Assembly (NCBI RefSeq): GCF_040026395.1
Contig: NZ_CP157278.1
Location: 1,054,001 to 1,118,000 of the forward strand
DNA from: Pedobacter lusitanus
Lineage (GTDB): Bacteria; Bacteroidota; Bacteroidia; Sphingobacteriales; Sphingobacteriaceae
Reading direction: 5' to 3'
Length of the DNA stretch: 64,000 nucleotides
Shown piece by piece: positions 35,803 to 44,869 of the stretch. The translations under genes and the position numbers were made by a program. Each line of letters begins with the position of its first letter. Position 1 is the first letter of the stretch. Under the pieces are notes generated by a model that was given only the letters and a program-made list of their open reading frames with translations, ran no database searches and had not been told where the DNA came from.

Positions 35803-35913
35803 TCTACCCCCTCTGATGATATGATAACCTGAACAGCCCTGCCCTTAAACAGACAAGGCTGTCAGGATTTCACACCCACCTATATACTAACCAAAATATT
35901 CCGGATATAGAAG

Positions 35914-36426
35914 CTATAAATTCTTTTCTACTTCTTCTTTGAGTTTCTCATTCATCAGCACGAAACCTCTTTTTGTATTATTATCCAATTGTCCCTTTAA
36001 AAGCGGCACCAATATTCCTTTGAATTTCTCACTCTGTATCAATGTTGTAGTTCCATTGCCATTATCAATCAGTTCAAATTTATGTTCGCCGTCAAAGATC
36101 CCCCTGAACAAAAGGTGTCCTATCCATCTGAATTCTTTAGGTCCATCAAAAGCAAGAACTTCCGGTTTAAAAGTCATCCCCTTTGCCTCATGCGGAGCAA
36201 TCTGTACGGTAATCTGATTGCCGGCCTTAACATCACCTTTGAGTAATTTAATAAAGGGGTTCCAGTTGGGATAATTGTCAAAATCAACCAGTACATTCCA
36301 TACCTTTTGAGGCACTGCATTGATTACGATTTCTGTTTTAATTTCTTTTGCCATTATAATGCTGTTTAACAGGAGAATTAAAAAGCCTAAAATCAGTAAC
36401 GAACAAATGGCTCTTAATATCTTCAT
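35914..36426 (-). CDS. SRPBCC family protein
   Basis: This 170-residue protein has, from about residue 28, the helix-grip START/SRPBCC pattern: EIKTEIVINAVPQKVWNVLVDFDNYPNWNPF, with the usual VW..L.D...YP.WNPF block, and ending FVLMNEKLKEEVE. Residues 1-24 are strongly hydrophobic (CSLLILGFLILLLNSII). They may be a signal or anchor, or translation may begin at Met25 (MAKEIKT), which gives a soluble protein. SRPBCC proteins bind hydrophobic ligands; the ligand here is unknown. It follows the Crp/Fnr gene on the same strand, 105 bp downstream. Confidence 0.82.
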   Translation of the reverse strand: MKILRAICSLLILGFLILLLNSIIMAKEIKTEIVINAVPQKVWNVLVDFDNYPNWNPFIKLLKGDVKAGNQITVQIAPHEAKGMTFKPEVLAFDGPKEFRWIGHLLFRGIFDGEHKFELIDNGNGTTTLIQSEKFKGILVPLLKGQLDNNTKRGFVLMNEKLKEEVEKNL

Positions 36427-36531
36427 ATTTCTGTATTATTAATTAACAGCACAAAGATCTTCAAAGACAGGCAGGATACCCTTGACAAAAATCAAGAAAT
36501 ATGACAGTTATGATTCTCGGCAAATAGAAAC

Positions 36532-37104
36532 TTATAAAAGTTGTTTCTTTCTGATTCTGCTGAATGTTTCAGGTGTCATCCCGAGCATAGAGGCAATATA
36601 TTGTAAGGGTACCTGATTAAAAAGTTCCTTATTATTTTCAAAAAAGAAACTATACCGTTCCTCTGCGGTCATAGAAAGATGAGTAAAAATACGGTCTTCC
36701 AAAGTAGTAAAGCATCTGGTGATAAATAGCTTCTCAAACTCTTTCCATTTGGGTACCAGCTCTCCTATTTTATTATAATCGGCTCTGCTGATCGTAAATA
36801 ATACAGTATCGGTTAATGCCTGAATAGTCCAGCGTGCTGGTTTTTCAAAAATGAAACCAGCAAGATCTGTTATAAAATATCCTGGTGTAGAAATCCACTG
36901 CGTAACTTCTTTATCTGCTGTGGCCGCAAAAACCCTCAACAGTCCGGACTGCACAAAACTCAGTTTGTCAGAGGCTTTCCCCGTTTTTAAAAAATAATCA
37001 CCTTTTTTTAAGGTAGTCAGTTTGAATAAGGAACGGATTGTTTCCAGTTCCTGCGTTTCAAGTTTGCCGAAATAAGAGGTAATGTAATTTTCAAGTTCCG
37101 TCAT
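36532..37104 (-). CDS. Crp/Fnr family transcriptional regulator
   Basis: This 190-residue protein has a cyclic-nucleotide-binding-like beta-barrel at about 15-120 (TLKKGDYFLKTGKASDKLSFVQSG) and a short C-terminal HTH (VPLQYIASMLGMTPETFSRIRKK). It has no Fnr-type cysteine cluster. Small Crp-like regulators of this type in Bacteroidota often sit next to the genes they control. The start is divergent from the heme-oxygenase-like gene, about 100 bp away, so it may regulate that gene and the SRPBCC gene downstream. Confidence 0.9.
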   Translation of the reverse strand: MTELENYITSYFGKLETQELETIRSLFKLTTLKKGDYFLKTGKASDKLSFVQSGLLRVFAATADKEVTQWISTPGYFITDLAGFIFEKPARWTIQALTDTVLFTISRADYNKIGELVPKWKEFEKLFITRCFTTLEDRIFTHLSMTAEERYSFFFENNKELFNQVPLQYIASMLGMTPETFSRIRKKQLL

Positions 37105-37207
37105 GACAATTTGCTATGCTCAATTATTCTTACAACGCAGAAAAAGCGTTGGCCAGATTCTTCTAAAGTACGATTAATTGTTAATTTGCGGCATTACACA
37201 GACGATT

Positions 37208-37750
37208 ATGATCAGTTCAATTATTAAAGATGCGACCATGCCTGCCCACAAAAAACTGGAGAAACAGGTGATTTTAAAGCTAAAAGCGATTCGCAGTAAC
37301 GAAGATTATTCCGCATTGCTTAAAAATTTCAATGACTATTTTGATGCTGTTGAAAAAGCTATTGCGCCATATATCAATCCTGAAGTTCTCGCAGATTACG
37401 GTCAGAGAAGAAACTCAGCTTATATTAAACGGGATATTACAGAACTCGGCGGAGATCCAATCCCGGCAGCTTCTGTAGAAGTTCCGGAAATTCAGAATTC
37501 ACTGGATGCTATGGCTGCCCTGTATGTAATGGAAGGTTCAATTATGGGCGGAAAAATTATAGTACAGATGCTGGCCAAAGCGGGTATCACTAAAGGTGTT
37601 TCCTTCTTTTCAGGTTACGGTGAAGATACAGGAAGATTATGGGGAACATTTATTAAGGCTTTAGACCGAACCGGAACAAATGAAGAAGATGAAAAAAGAG
37701 CCGTTAAAATAGCAAATGATACTTTTAATTGTTTTGCTAAAGTCTTTTAA
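37208..37750 (+). CDS. Heme oxygenase-like (biliverdin-producing) protein
   Basis: The start at MISSIIKDATMPAHKKLE is preferred over an in-frame ATG ten codons upstream because family members begin close to this helix. The product is 180 residues. His14 in PAHKKLE is at the place of the proximal heme ligand, and YVMEGSIMGGKII resembles the glycine-rich distal helix. The length is normal for bacterial heme oxygenases. In bacteriophytochrome loci such proteins supply biliverdin, but no phytochrome is seen here. Iron release from heme is an alternative role. Divergent from the Crp/Fnr gene. Confidence 0.75.
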   Translation: MISSIIKDATMPAHKKLEKQVILKLKAIRSNEDYSALLKNFNDYFDAVEKAIAPYINPEVLADYGQRRNSAYIKRDITELGGDPIPAASVEVPEIQNSLDAMAALYVMEGSIMGGKIIVQMLAKAGITKGVSFFSGYGEDTGRLWGTFIKALDRTGTNEEDEKRAVKIANDTFNCFAKVF

Positions 37751-37806
37751 TCACAATTGCTGTCCATAACAAAGCATGCACGCTACCTTCTGGTCGCAAA
37801 ATGCTT

Positions 37807-39180
37807 TTAATGTGTTGTCAGCGTATAAATAATATCAGTAGTATATATTCCTGCTTTCCTATTCAACAGATTTATAGTCTGGGAAGCAGGAATACTATAT
37901 TTCAAACTAACCGGAGTATCAATACCTGCCGAACCTGTATCAATTAACTTTTGATCCTGTGTGGTTATCGAAGATACCGTGTTAATTCCCCCTTGCCCAT
38001 CTGCAGGACCGATTCTCAATATACTTACCGGAATTGTACTGGTGCCTGAAACAAAGTTGGCACTGCTGGATTTGACTGTCAGATCAAAAGGCAGCGTCTT
38101 ACTGACTATCAGATTATTATTTACATTTACAGCCACTCCGTTTTTATAATCATCGGCTGTAATAAATTTAAGATCTACATTTGAAGTATTAATTCCCAGC
38201 TCTGAAAGATCCCCCACTGTCACTTTGAGATTAAACGATCTGTTGTAGGTAACGGAGAAAAAATCATCAGACTGACCGGTAGCTTCCAGATTTAATTCTG
38301 TGGTATAAATTCCCTTATTAATGAAGCCTGCTCTCAGATTGGCAGGAGATATAGAAAACTGTTGCACCGGCGAAGTGATATTCCCGGCAGGTACATTCCC
38401 GTCATATATAGTCTGCAGGTTATTCCCGATAAAAACAGGATTGCTCTGTTCAGGTGATTGTATGCTGGTTTGAACCAGATTCACATTGGTTTTAGGAGTC
38501 TGCAATCCGCTTTGGCCACCACTAAAAGTAAATTGGCTGCTACTGCTTTTTAAATCAATCTGTAAGGGAACAGTATGCAGATAAGAGCTGTTCTGACTAA
38601 CTGACAACTGGGTATTTCTGAAAAAACTAAGGCTGTTTACCGAAAGATTGATATCACTGGCAGCACCAATTACATTAATCAAAGCCGGGACCGACACACT
38701 TAATTTGACCGAATTCGGGGTAACAGATGTCCAAAGACCATAATAGGAAGCGTCGAAGGTCAGATTTGTGGAATATTCACCAGCTTCCCAGGCAAAAGAG
38801 GCCTGATTTATAGTCTTATACTGCACAGAAAAATTTCCATTTGAAAAATTAGAAAGACCTGCACCACTACCTGTAATATCCTGTGCGCTCGTACTCAAAA
38901 TCACACTTCTGCCTACGGTACTATTTCTTATTGCAGCAGCAGTAAACCGGCTCACAGGAATAGTCTTACTCCCGGAAGAAGCTGACAAATAGCTACTATT
39001 ACTGTTCACTATAACAGTGGGAGAAGTAAATAATCCGGCTGAATAATAATAACCGGATGCATTAACGGTTACAGTTTTACTGATTAAAGCCGCAGCATCA
39101 ATTTTCAGCACAGGATTCTGTGCACCCGCTGATTTCCATGATAAAATCAGCAGCAATATAATATAGCTATTTTTCAACAT
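37807..39180 (-). CDS. Adhesin-like secreted protein with three pilin-like domains
   Basis: This 457-residue exported protein has a signal peptide ending SAGAQ. The start is the Met before LKNSYIILLL, overlapping the chaperone-like gene by 14 bp. Three repeats of about 130-150 residues end in related strands: AGEYSTNLTFDA, KGIYTTELNLEA and AGIYTTDIIYTL. The last repeat aligns over its length with the pilin-like protein encoded two genes upstream (VDL..T.DDY / VDF..T.SDY; TIPVSILRI / TIPLTILKV; YTTDIIY / YSTDLIY). The ending recalls the C-terminal strand of spore-coat-U/CsuE-type subunits. A tip adhesin or major fibre component is inferred. Confidence 0.65.
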   Translation of the reverse strand: MLKNSYIILLLILSWKSAGAQNPVLKIDAAALISKTVTVNASGYYYSAGLFTSPTVIVNSNSSYLSASSGSKTIPVSRFTAAAIRNSTVGRSVILSTSAQDITGSGAGLSNFSNGNFSVQYKTINQASFAWEAGEYSTNLTFDASYYGLWTSVTPNSVKLSVSVPALINVIGAASDINLSVNSLSFFRNTQLSVSQNSSYLHTVPLQIDLKSSSSQFTFSGGQSGLQTPKTNVNLVQTSIQSPEQSNPVFIGNNLQTIYDGNVPAGNITSPVQQFSISPANLRAGFINKGIYTTELNLEATGQSDDFFSVTYNRSFNLKVTVGDLSELGINTSNVDLKFITADDYKNGVAVNVNNNLIVSKTLPFDLTVKSSSANFVSGTSTIPVSILRIGPADGQGGINTVSSITTQDQKLIDTGSAGIDTPVSLKYSIPASQTINLLNRKAGIYTTDIIYTLTTH

Positions 39181-39991
39181 GAATATCCCTTTCTGCAACT
39201 TTCAGATTATAGTTTTCACCTGCATCCAGTATAGCAACGCCCAGATACTCTCCGGGTAGAAGCTCTTTTTCCATCGTATAATAAACCCATTGAAAATCTT
39301 TTGGCATAATGGCTATAGGCACAGGCTTAATTTTAATTTCCTCTCCTGTTTCTTTGTTAGTCAGTTCAAATCTGACATAACCATCTTTATTAATTTCGCC
39401 TGTATTCTCAAATTTTACTGCCAGACGATGCAAATTCTTTCCCTGATCAACTACGGTCTGATAATCAAAAGCCAGAAAGTTTAATACTCCCGGTTTACCG
39501 TCATTAGGCAGATAAAATAGTTGCACACCCAATTCCAGACTGATCCTGATTCCAAAACCCGCCTTATCCTCGCTCTGTGGTAACCTGGCATTAGTCTGGG
39601 TAAAAAACAACATGCTGTTACTCGATAGCTTATTTTCTTTTTCCCGTTCAGGCACCAGGATGCTGATTATAAAGTTCTTTTTTTCGCCCGGATTGATCTT
39701 GATATTTGTACTCGACAACCTGATGTTCCTGCCGTTGGAACTGGCTAAAGTCCCCATAGGAAAATAGATTTTATTTCCGAGGGAGTCTCTTTTCCAGTCC
39801 TGAATACTGGTAATAAACTCATAAGGTTCCTTTCCCGAATTGCTGATAGTTATGGTTTCTGTTAATGTCTCCCCAGGATTTCCTTTAAAAAACAATCTGG
39901 TTGGAGAAAAGGATATAGCCTGTGCTTTTACAGGCTGATTAACCCCAAGACCAATTAATACCAGCAATAAAATATCTGTTCTAAATCTCAT
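39167..39991 (-). CDS. Periplasmic fimbrial-chaperone-like protein
   Basis: This 274-residue protein has a signal peptide ending VKAQ. Residues 25-135 read like a PapD/MSP-type Ig domain: ISFSPTRLFFKGNPGETLTE, TISNSGKEPYEF, INPGEKKNFIISILVPE. A second Ig-like domain covers about 150-270 (RLAVKFENTGEINKDGYVRF). Length and two-domain layout match pilus chaperones, though the overall sequence is remote. Genes on either side encode pilin-like and adhesin-like products, which supports a role in subunit folding and delivery in the periplasm. Confidence 0.68.
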   Translation of the reverse strand: MRFRTDILLLVLIGLGVNQPVKAQAISFSPTRLFFKGNPGETLTETITISNSGKEPYEFITSIQDWKRDSLGNKIYFPMGTLASSNGRNIRLSSTNIKINPGEKKNFIISILVPEREKENKLSSNSMLFFTQTNARLPQSEDKAGFGIRISLELGVQLFYLPNDGKPGVLNFLAFDYQTVVDQGKNLHRLAVKFENTGEINKDGYVRFELTNKETGEEIKIKPVPIAIMPKDFQWVYYTMEKELLPGEYLGVAILDAGENYNLKVAERDIHVEK

Positions 39992-40043
39992 AATTCAATG
40001 ATTAGAAGGCAGAGATTTGCTGATCCCTGCCTTTAATAATTTG

Positions 40044-40577
40044 TTACTGTGCCGAAATTGAATAAATCAGATCTGTACTGTATTTCTGCTTATCAGCAGT
40101 TAACAATACCGCATTTTTATCAATCTTATAAAGTAAATCAAAGCTCTGGCTAAGTGTTGCCGGTGCTCCGGTATAAATAATCTGGTTAGCTACTGTCGGA
40201 ACCACCTCAGGACCAAAAGTACTACCGCCTGATGTTTTTGCACTCACTTTAAGGATCGTCAACGGAATTGTCTTTGCCGCTGTAGTCTGGCCGATAAAAT
40301 CACCTGATGCTTTAATCAATACATTATAAGCTTTTGTACTGGTTACATTCAGCTGACTTGGAACGGTAACGCTCTTGTTTCCATTATAATCACTCACCGT
40401 TTCGTAAACAAAATCTACGATAGGGCTGCCTGTAGGACCATCTGGACCAACCCCGATAACGTCTTTCAATTCTACATTAACTTTAACTTGTCTTACCAGC
40501 GTCTGTGCTTTAAGATCTCTGCTTGTCAGTACCATTGCAACCATAAGAAGAGCAATAGTGATTAGGTTTTTTTTCAT
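40044..40577 (-). CDS. Pilin-like secreted subunit
   Basis: The start is the Met of KKNLITIALLMVAMVL, which gives a 177-residue product with a signal peptide ending LKAQ; the open frame runs 21 codons further upstream without signal features. The mature part is one beta-rich domain homologous to the third domain of the adhesin-like protein, ending KYSTDLIYSISAQ. It has no lipobox, so it is unlike the lipoprotein-derived type V (FimA/Mfa1) pilins usual in Bacteroidales. It lies between the usher-like and chaperone-like genes, 52 bp before the latter. Confidence 0.62.
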   Translation of the reverse strand: MKKNLITIALLMVAMVLTSRDLKAQTLVRQVKVNVELKDVIGVGPDGPTGSPIVDFVYETVSDYNGNKSVTVPSQLNVTSTKAYNVLIKASGDFIGQTTAAKTIPLTILKVSAKTSGGSTFGPEVVPTVANQIIYTGAPATLSQSFDLLYKIDKNAVLLTADKQKYSTDLIYSISAQ

Positions 40578-40689
40578 AATTTTTATTGTATAAATTTTTA
40601 TTTTACTATTTATTGTTTGCTGTTTATTGCAGAATTTCATTTGTCACTTTATGAAGTAAAATTGTATGATTACATAACCTCCTCCTTTT

Positions 40690-43581
40690 CTATTTAAATT
40701 TGACTATTTCCACTTTCCTTTGTTCATCTTTATATTTAAAAACAATTGCTGATACAGTGTTACGTTTCACCAGTAAATCTTGTCCCTGATTGACAATAGA
40801 GAAAGGCATTCCACCAGTTTCGACAGATACTGTATAGTTGTTTTCAGGGAGATAAAAATTAAAGCCACCCAGTTCATTAGTCATAGTATTAAAGGTTTTG
40901 CCATTTGCAGCAACCGCCTTTATCCTCAGTCCACCTAAAATGGGTGTACCTTCTGTATACTTATCAGCAACGTATTTCATTGTACCACTCACCCTCTCTG
41001 TTTTGACCAGCGGGATTTCAAGTTTTGTATTCTTAATTAAAAACACATCGGTTGGTTCCAGTAAATTCCATCCCTTGTCATTCACAATAGACACCGAATA
41101 GGTTTTATTCTTCTCTGCGGTAAAAGTCACTATGCCTTTATTGTTTGTAATCGCAGCAATACCTTCGGTTTTCACTAAAATACCTGCGGCCGGAGCTTCA
41201 TCTTTATCACGGTGTCCGTTGCCATTATTATCCTCAAAATAAACCAGTTCCAATTTTCCGTTATCTCCACGCCCTGCGCCTCCAAAACTTTTTTCTATAC
41301 CTATTCTCAATTGTCTGTTGTCTGACCGGTAAGATTTCAGATACTGTAAATCTCCCTGCGGCTGTGTTCCATCAACAGGATTATATTCACGATCGGATCT
41401 GATTTTATTCAGACTGTAAAATATATCTGCAGATATAGCCCAGTCTCCTTTCAGCAACCATCTGAGATTAGCATTCAATGAATAATTCTGACTTCGGTTA
41501 AAGCCGTAATAATTATACATTGATGAAGCGTTTACCGTTAATTTATTATCAAATAATACAAAATGAGTATTAGGACCAAATGAATAAATAGTGTACCGGG
41601 GGTTTCCTGAAATTGCCAGTGCATCTGTCAGATAATAACTATTAAACTGGGTAAAACCCGAAAAGCCGAATACCCTGTTTCTGTAGCTGAAATTCATCCT
41701 GGAAGAGAAAAATGGTGCCGGTGGTTTTTCTGAGGTATTCCTGTAGGTATAACCATGATCCATTTCAAAAGACAGGTCATGAACATTATTGCTATAGGTA
41801 ATATTGAATCTTGTCCGGACAGAGGCTGATTTCCAAACATCATTTTTATTATCGGACAGATTACCAGCAGTCATATACTGCGAAAAATAATAAGGTCTGA
41901 TGTTATAAGTCCACTGGCCTATCCGGTTTCCGAATCCGATTTCATAAGTTGAATTCCCGTAATTATTGGTAACCGGCAAATAAGCACTATCTGCATACGC
42001 CAGTACTTTGGGGGTGTTTTTGACAATATTAATCCGGGCATTTAAGTTTTTATGTTCACCAATGGCCACTACAACACGATTTTCCAACTGAAGCAGCCCT
42101 TTTCTTATGCCGTCATAATAAGGTGAGGAATAATAATTACTGCTATAAAAATTAACTCCTCTATAATCCAGATAATAACCAGCTCCGGCAGCAAGTCCGT
42201 TAAGCGATCTGGCAGCATAGTCCTGTTTACTGTAACCGGCATCAAAACCAATATGTTGATATTTATCCAGCTGAATATTAGCATTCGATGAAACCAGCGT
42301 CGTCTTTATTCCTGTCAGCAAATTATTACTGCGTAAAACAACCAGCTGTTTATGATCAGCTTCTGAATTTTCCTCTTTGTAGGCAACAGCCAGCGTATTT
42401 CCAAATTTGAGCTTGTTAAACTGAGAGAACAACAGATAGTTATTATCAAGGGCATATACATTCAAAGATTTCTTATTACCCAAATAAACTTTTCCTTTAA
42501 CACCTCTGCCATTCAGGTTAAAATCCAGAGACTCATAGATATTACCAATCCTTGCTCCCCAGGTTTTACCTTGATAAGCTACATAGCTGTCATATACATT
42601 AAAACCCTTCTGACCAGGATTATTAAAGTAATCAACATTGGCCTGATAACTGATCTGCCGGCCCGCACCGAGTTCATACTTACCATTTCCCTGCAATTGA
42701 TACATAGACAAGGTGGTATCTATAGTCATATATCTTAAAGCCACTGTATTTGGCTTGTCCTGGTAAAAGGGAGTCTGATTAACTGCTAACCTTCTGTCAC
42801 TGGAAATGCTCATAATCCTCAGACGCTTTACTGCAATCTGATTATTTTTGTTATCCAATGCCCGGATAGTCACCGAAAAATCTGCCGGGATATTACTATT
42901 TAATCTATTCTTTGCTATAAAAGGCAGACTCTGCTGTGTTCCGGGCTCAAGCGTCAGATTAACAGTCTCACCAACGAAATCAAGTCCATCAGGAATTTCA
43001 GTGAGTTCCAGTCTGAAACTGACAGGGATCAGACCATTATTAAAAATCCTTACCATTACCCTTGCCTGGTTGGTCAGCTGATTCAGATAGACTTCCTGCT
43101 GGTCAGTATCAATAAATATGCCCTGTATATCTTCGAGTTGCGCATAAAAGGCGGCTTCGATTCCGGGATTTTCCATAGCAGCTTCGCTGGATTTCTCTCC
43201 TTCAACTTCTCTGAGTTTAATCTTTATTACCTGCATACTATTCCTGATAGTTTGCCTGTCCGCCATATATTTTAACGGAAAAGATCTTTTTTGCCCGGGT
43301 ACAAGTATAATGGTATCGGGCAATCTCAACAGCCCGGTTTTTTCCTGCCCCGGTATAGTCTGACGAACCAGTTTCACCATAACATCAGCATGGTTACTAA
43401 TCCAGAATGCGTTGGTAAAGGTCTGCCCTGCTCTTACAGAAACCGTATCCAGCTTAAAACCACAGGAAATATTGCCCGTCTGGCCCTGAGCATCCACTTT
43501 AACTACAGCGCACAACACTATCATGAAGACAGCAATTGATTTCCTATAATTTAAGTAAACAGATAATATAAGCAGGTACAT
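40690..43581 (-). CDS. Usher-like outer-membrane barrel with N-terminal Ig-like domains
   Basis: The start is the Met before YLLILSVYLNYRKS, giving about 963 residues with a signal peptide ending VDAQ. Residues 30-270 hold two Ig/chaperone-like domains (KLDTVSVRAGQTFTNAFWIS, VMVRIFNNGLIPVSF, LTLEPGTQQSLPFIA). Residues 280-790 are alternating amphipathic strands rich in Tyr and Asn, as in a large barrel. The C-terminal 180 residues hold an SdrD_B-like calcium motif (YFEDNNGNGHRDKDEAP) and a CarboxypepD_reg-like domain. The barrel plus C-terminal small domains resembles ushers by architecture only. It is the first gene of the four-gene locus. Confidence 0.6.
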   Translation of the reverse strand: MYLLILSVYLNYRKSIAVFMIVLCAVVKVDAQGQTGNISCGFKLDTVSVRAGQTFTNAFWISNHADVMVKLVRQTIPGQEKTGLLRLPDTIILVPGQKRSFPLKYMADRQTIRNSMQVIKIKLREVEGEKSSEAAMENPGIEAAFYAQLEDIQGIFIDTDQQEVYLNQLTNQARVMVRIFNNGLIPVSFRLELTEIPDGLDFVGETVNLTLEPGTQQSLPFIAKNRLNSNIPADFSVTIRALDNKNNQIAVKRLRIMSISSDRRLAVNQTPFYQDKPNTVALRYMTIDTTLSMYQLQGNGKYELGAGRQISYQANVDYFNNPGQKGFNVYDSYVAYQGKTWGARIGNIYESLDFNLNGRGVKGKVYLGNKKSLNVYALDNNYLLFSQFNKLKFGNTLAVAYKEENSEADHKQLVVLRSNNLLTGIKTTLVSSNANIQLDKYQHIGFDAGYSKQDYAARSLNGLAAGAGYYLDYRGVNFYSSNYYSSPYYDGIRKGLLQLENRVVVAIGEHKNLNARINIVKNTPKVLAYADSAYLPVTNNYGNSTYEIGFGNRIGQWTYNIRPYYFSQYMTAGNLSDNKNDVWKSASVRTRFNITYSNNVHDLSFEMDHGYTYRNTSEKPPAPFFSSRMNFSYRNRVFGFSGFTQFNSYYLTDALAISGNPRYTIYSFGPNTHFVLFDNKLTVNASSMYNYYGFNRSQNYSLNANLRWLLKGDWAISADIFYSLNKIRSDREYNPVDGTQPQGDLQYLKSYRSDNRQLRIGIEKSFGGAGRGDNGKLELVYFEDNNGNGHRDKDEAPAAGILVKTEGIAAITNNKGIVTFTAEKNKTYSVSIVNDKGWNLLEPTDVFLIKNTKLEIPLVKTERVSGTMKYVADKYTEGTPILGGLRIKAVAANGKTFNTMTNELGGFNFYLPENNYTVSVETGGMPFSIVNQGQDLLVKRNTVSAIVFKYKDEQRKVEIVKFK

Positions 43582-44155
43582 GGGAGGGCATTGTTGGAAA
43601 CGCAAATATTATTCTTATATATAAATAATACTATTTCTATACCCACATAAAGATGTGGACTCAGAAATATGTTAAGCGCATTATTCTTGCTTTCTAAAAA
43701 CTATATTTGAGCATCCGAATATAGCCGCCTGGTTTTGCACTATTATCATTTGATAAGAGTAAGCACCATTTTATTTTAACAAACGTAATTAAGACAAAAA
43801 ATAATTTACCTGTGTTAATTTAAAAATGAGCCAAAGCTTATATCCGTCGCGTTAGAATGTCGGATTAACATAAATACCTGAAAATATCTCGTAATAAAAT
43901 TACTTTAATGCTTATTGACATGAACAGAACTCAAAGCTCTACAATTAGTTCACCCAGATTTAACCGGCAAAAATAAAACCTGTATAAATCCCAGTAACAT
44001 ATGCTGCCCATACTGTTATTATTTTTTACCTGAACTGCCATTCCGGTAATGACTGGTACAGATTTTATGAATGGCCTGATGAATTCTGATAAGGAAATTA
44101 TCAGCAAAGGTATAATGAAATAAAATCAGACATCTCCTACGAGAATAAATATCTA
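43582..44155. other. Divergent intergenic region between usher-like and regulator genes
   Basis: About 570 bp, A+T-rich, with no gene I can support. It must hold the divergent promoters. CAAATATTA at 43603-43611 is a near match, on the minus strand, to a -7 element with one extra base. Confidence 0.4.
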
Positions 44156-44803
44156 ATGAATAAAGACAAAGTATCTACCGATGCTATAAAAGTCGGGGTT
44201 ATTGATGATAGCGAAATAGTCAGAAGGTTAATAACTATATTTCTATTGAACCGCACTGCTCCTGCATTCGAAGTGGTTTTTGAATTGGACACTTTAAATC
44301 AGGCTGATCATATAAACACTCTGGAAACATCTCCCGACATTATCTTACTTGATATAGATATGCCGGGTATTAAAGGATATGACGGTATCCCATTACTGCA
44401 AAAGCGCTTTCCTGATTGCGCAATAATTATGTTTACGGATCTGGATGATGATGATCTGATTATGAAATGTATCCGGCAGGGCGCCAGGGGCTATTTAAAA
44501 AAGGACTCCATAGGTTATGAAATGATAGAAGGCATTGTGAGTGTAGTGAACGGAGGTTCTTATATTTCCCCACGGCTGACCAGGAAGTTATTCAGCCATT
44601 TACAATTTAAGAATAATGTATTTGCCAAATTATCAAAACGGGAACAGGAAATCGCCGAAGGTATTCTGGATGGTTTGAGTTATAAATTGATTGCCTATAA
44701 ACTGGGCTTACCTATTGATACTGTAAGAGATCATATAAAAAGAGTGTACAGAAAGCTTCACATTAACAGCAGAGGCGAACTGGCAGCACTAATCAGGATC
44801 TGA
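44156..44803 (+). CDS. LuxR/NarL-type response regulator, orphan
   Basis: This 215-residue protein has a receiver domain at about 11-130: acidic pair in VIDDSE, phosphoacceptor Asp66 in DIILLDIDMPG, and conserved Lys in YLKKDS. The C-terminal LuxR HTH covers about 150-212 (LSKREQEIAEGILDGLSYKLIAYKLGLPIDTVRDHIKRVYRKL). No sensor kinase gene is adjacent. It is divergent from the chaperone-usher-like locus and is the only regulator nearby, so control of that locus is plausible but unproven. Confidence 0.92.
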   Translation: MNKDKVSTDAIKVGVIDDSEIVRRLITIFLLNRTAPAFEVVFELDTLNQADHINTLETSPDIILLDIDMPGIKGYDGIPLLQKRFPDCAIIMFTDLDDDDLIMKCIRQGARGYLKKDSIGYEMIEGIVSVVNGGSYISPRLTRKLFSHLQFKNNVFAKLSKREQEIAEGILDGLSYKLIAYKLGLPIDTVRDHIKRVYRKLHINSRGELAALIRI

Positions 44804-44869
44804 TGATTGATAAAACCGGCAAAAATTTAAGCGTAACAGTTGCATAGCAAACAGAGAAGTCAGAGAGGT

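Noticed and set aside
37771..37807. Terminator between the heme-oxygenase-like and adhesin-like genes
   Set aside because: Only a 7-bp stem (AAAGCAT/ATGCTTT) with a 23-nt loop; too weak to list as a feature.
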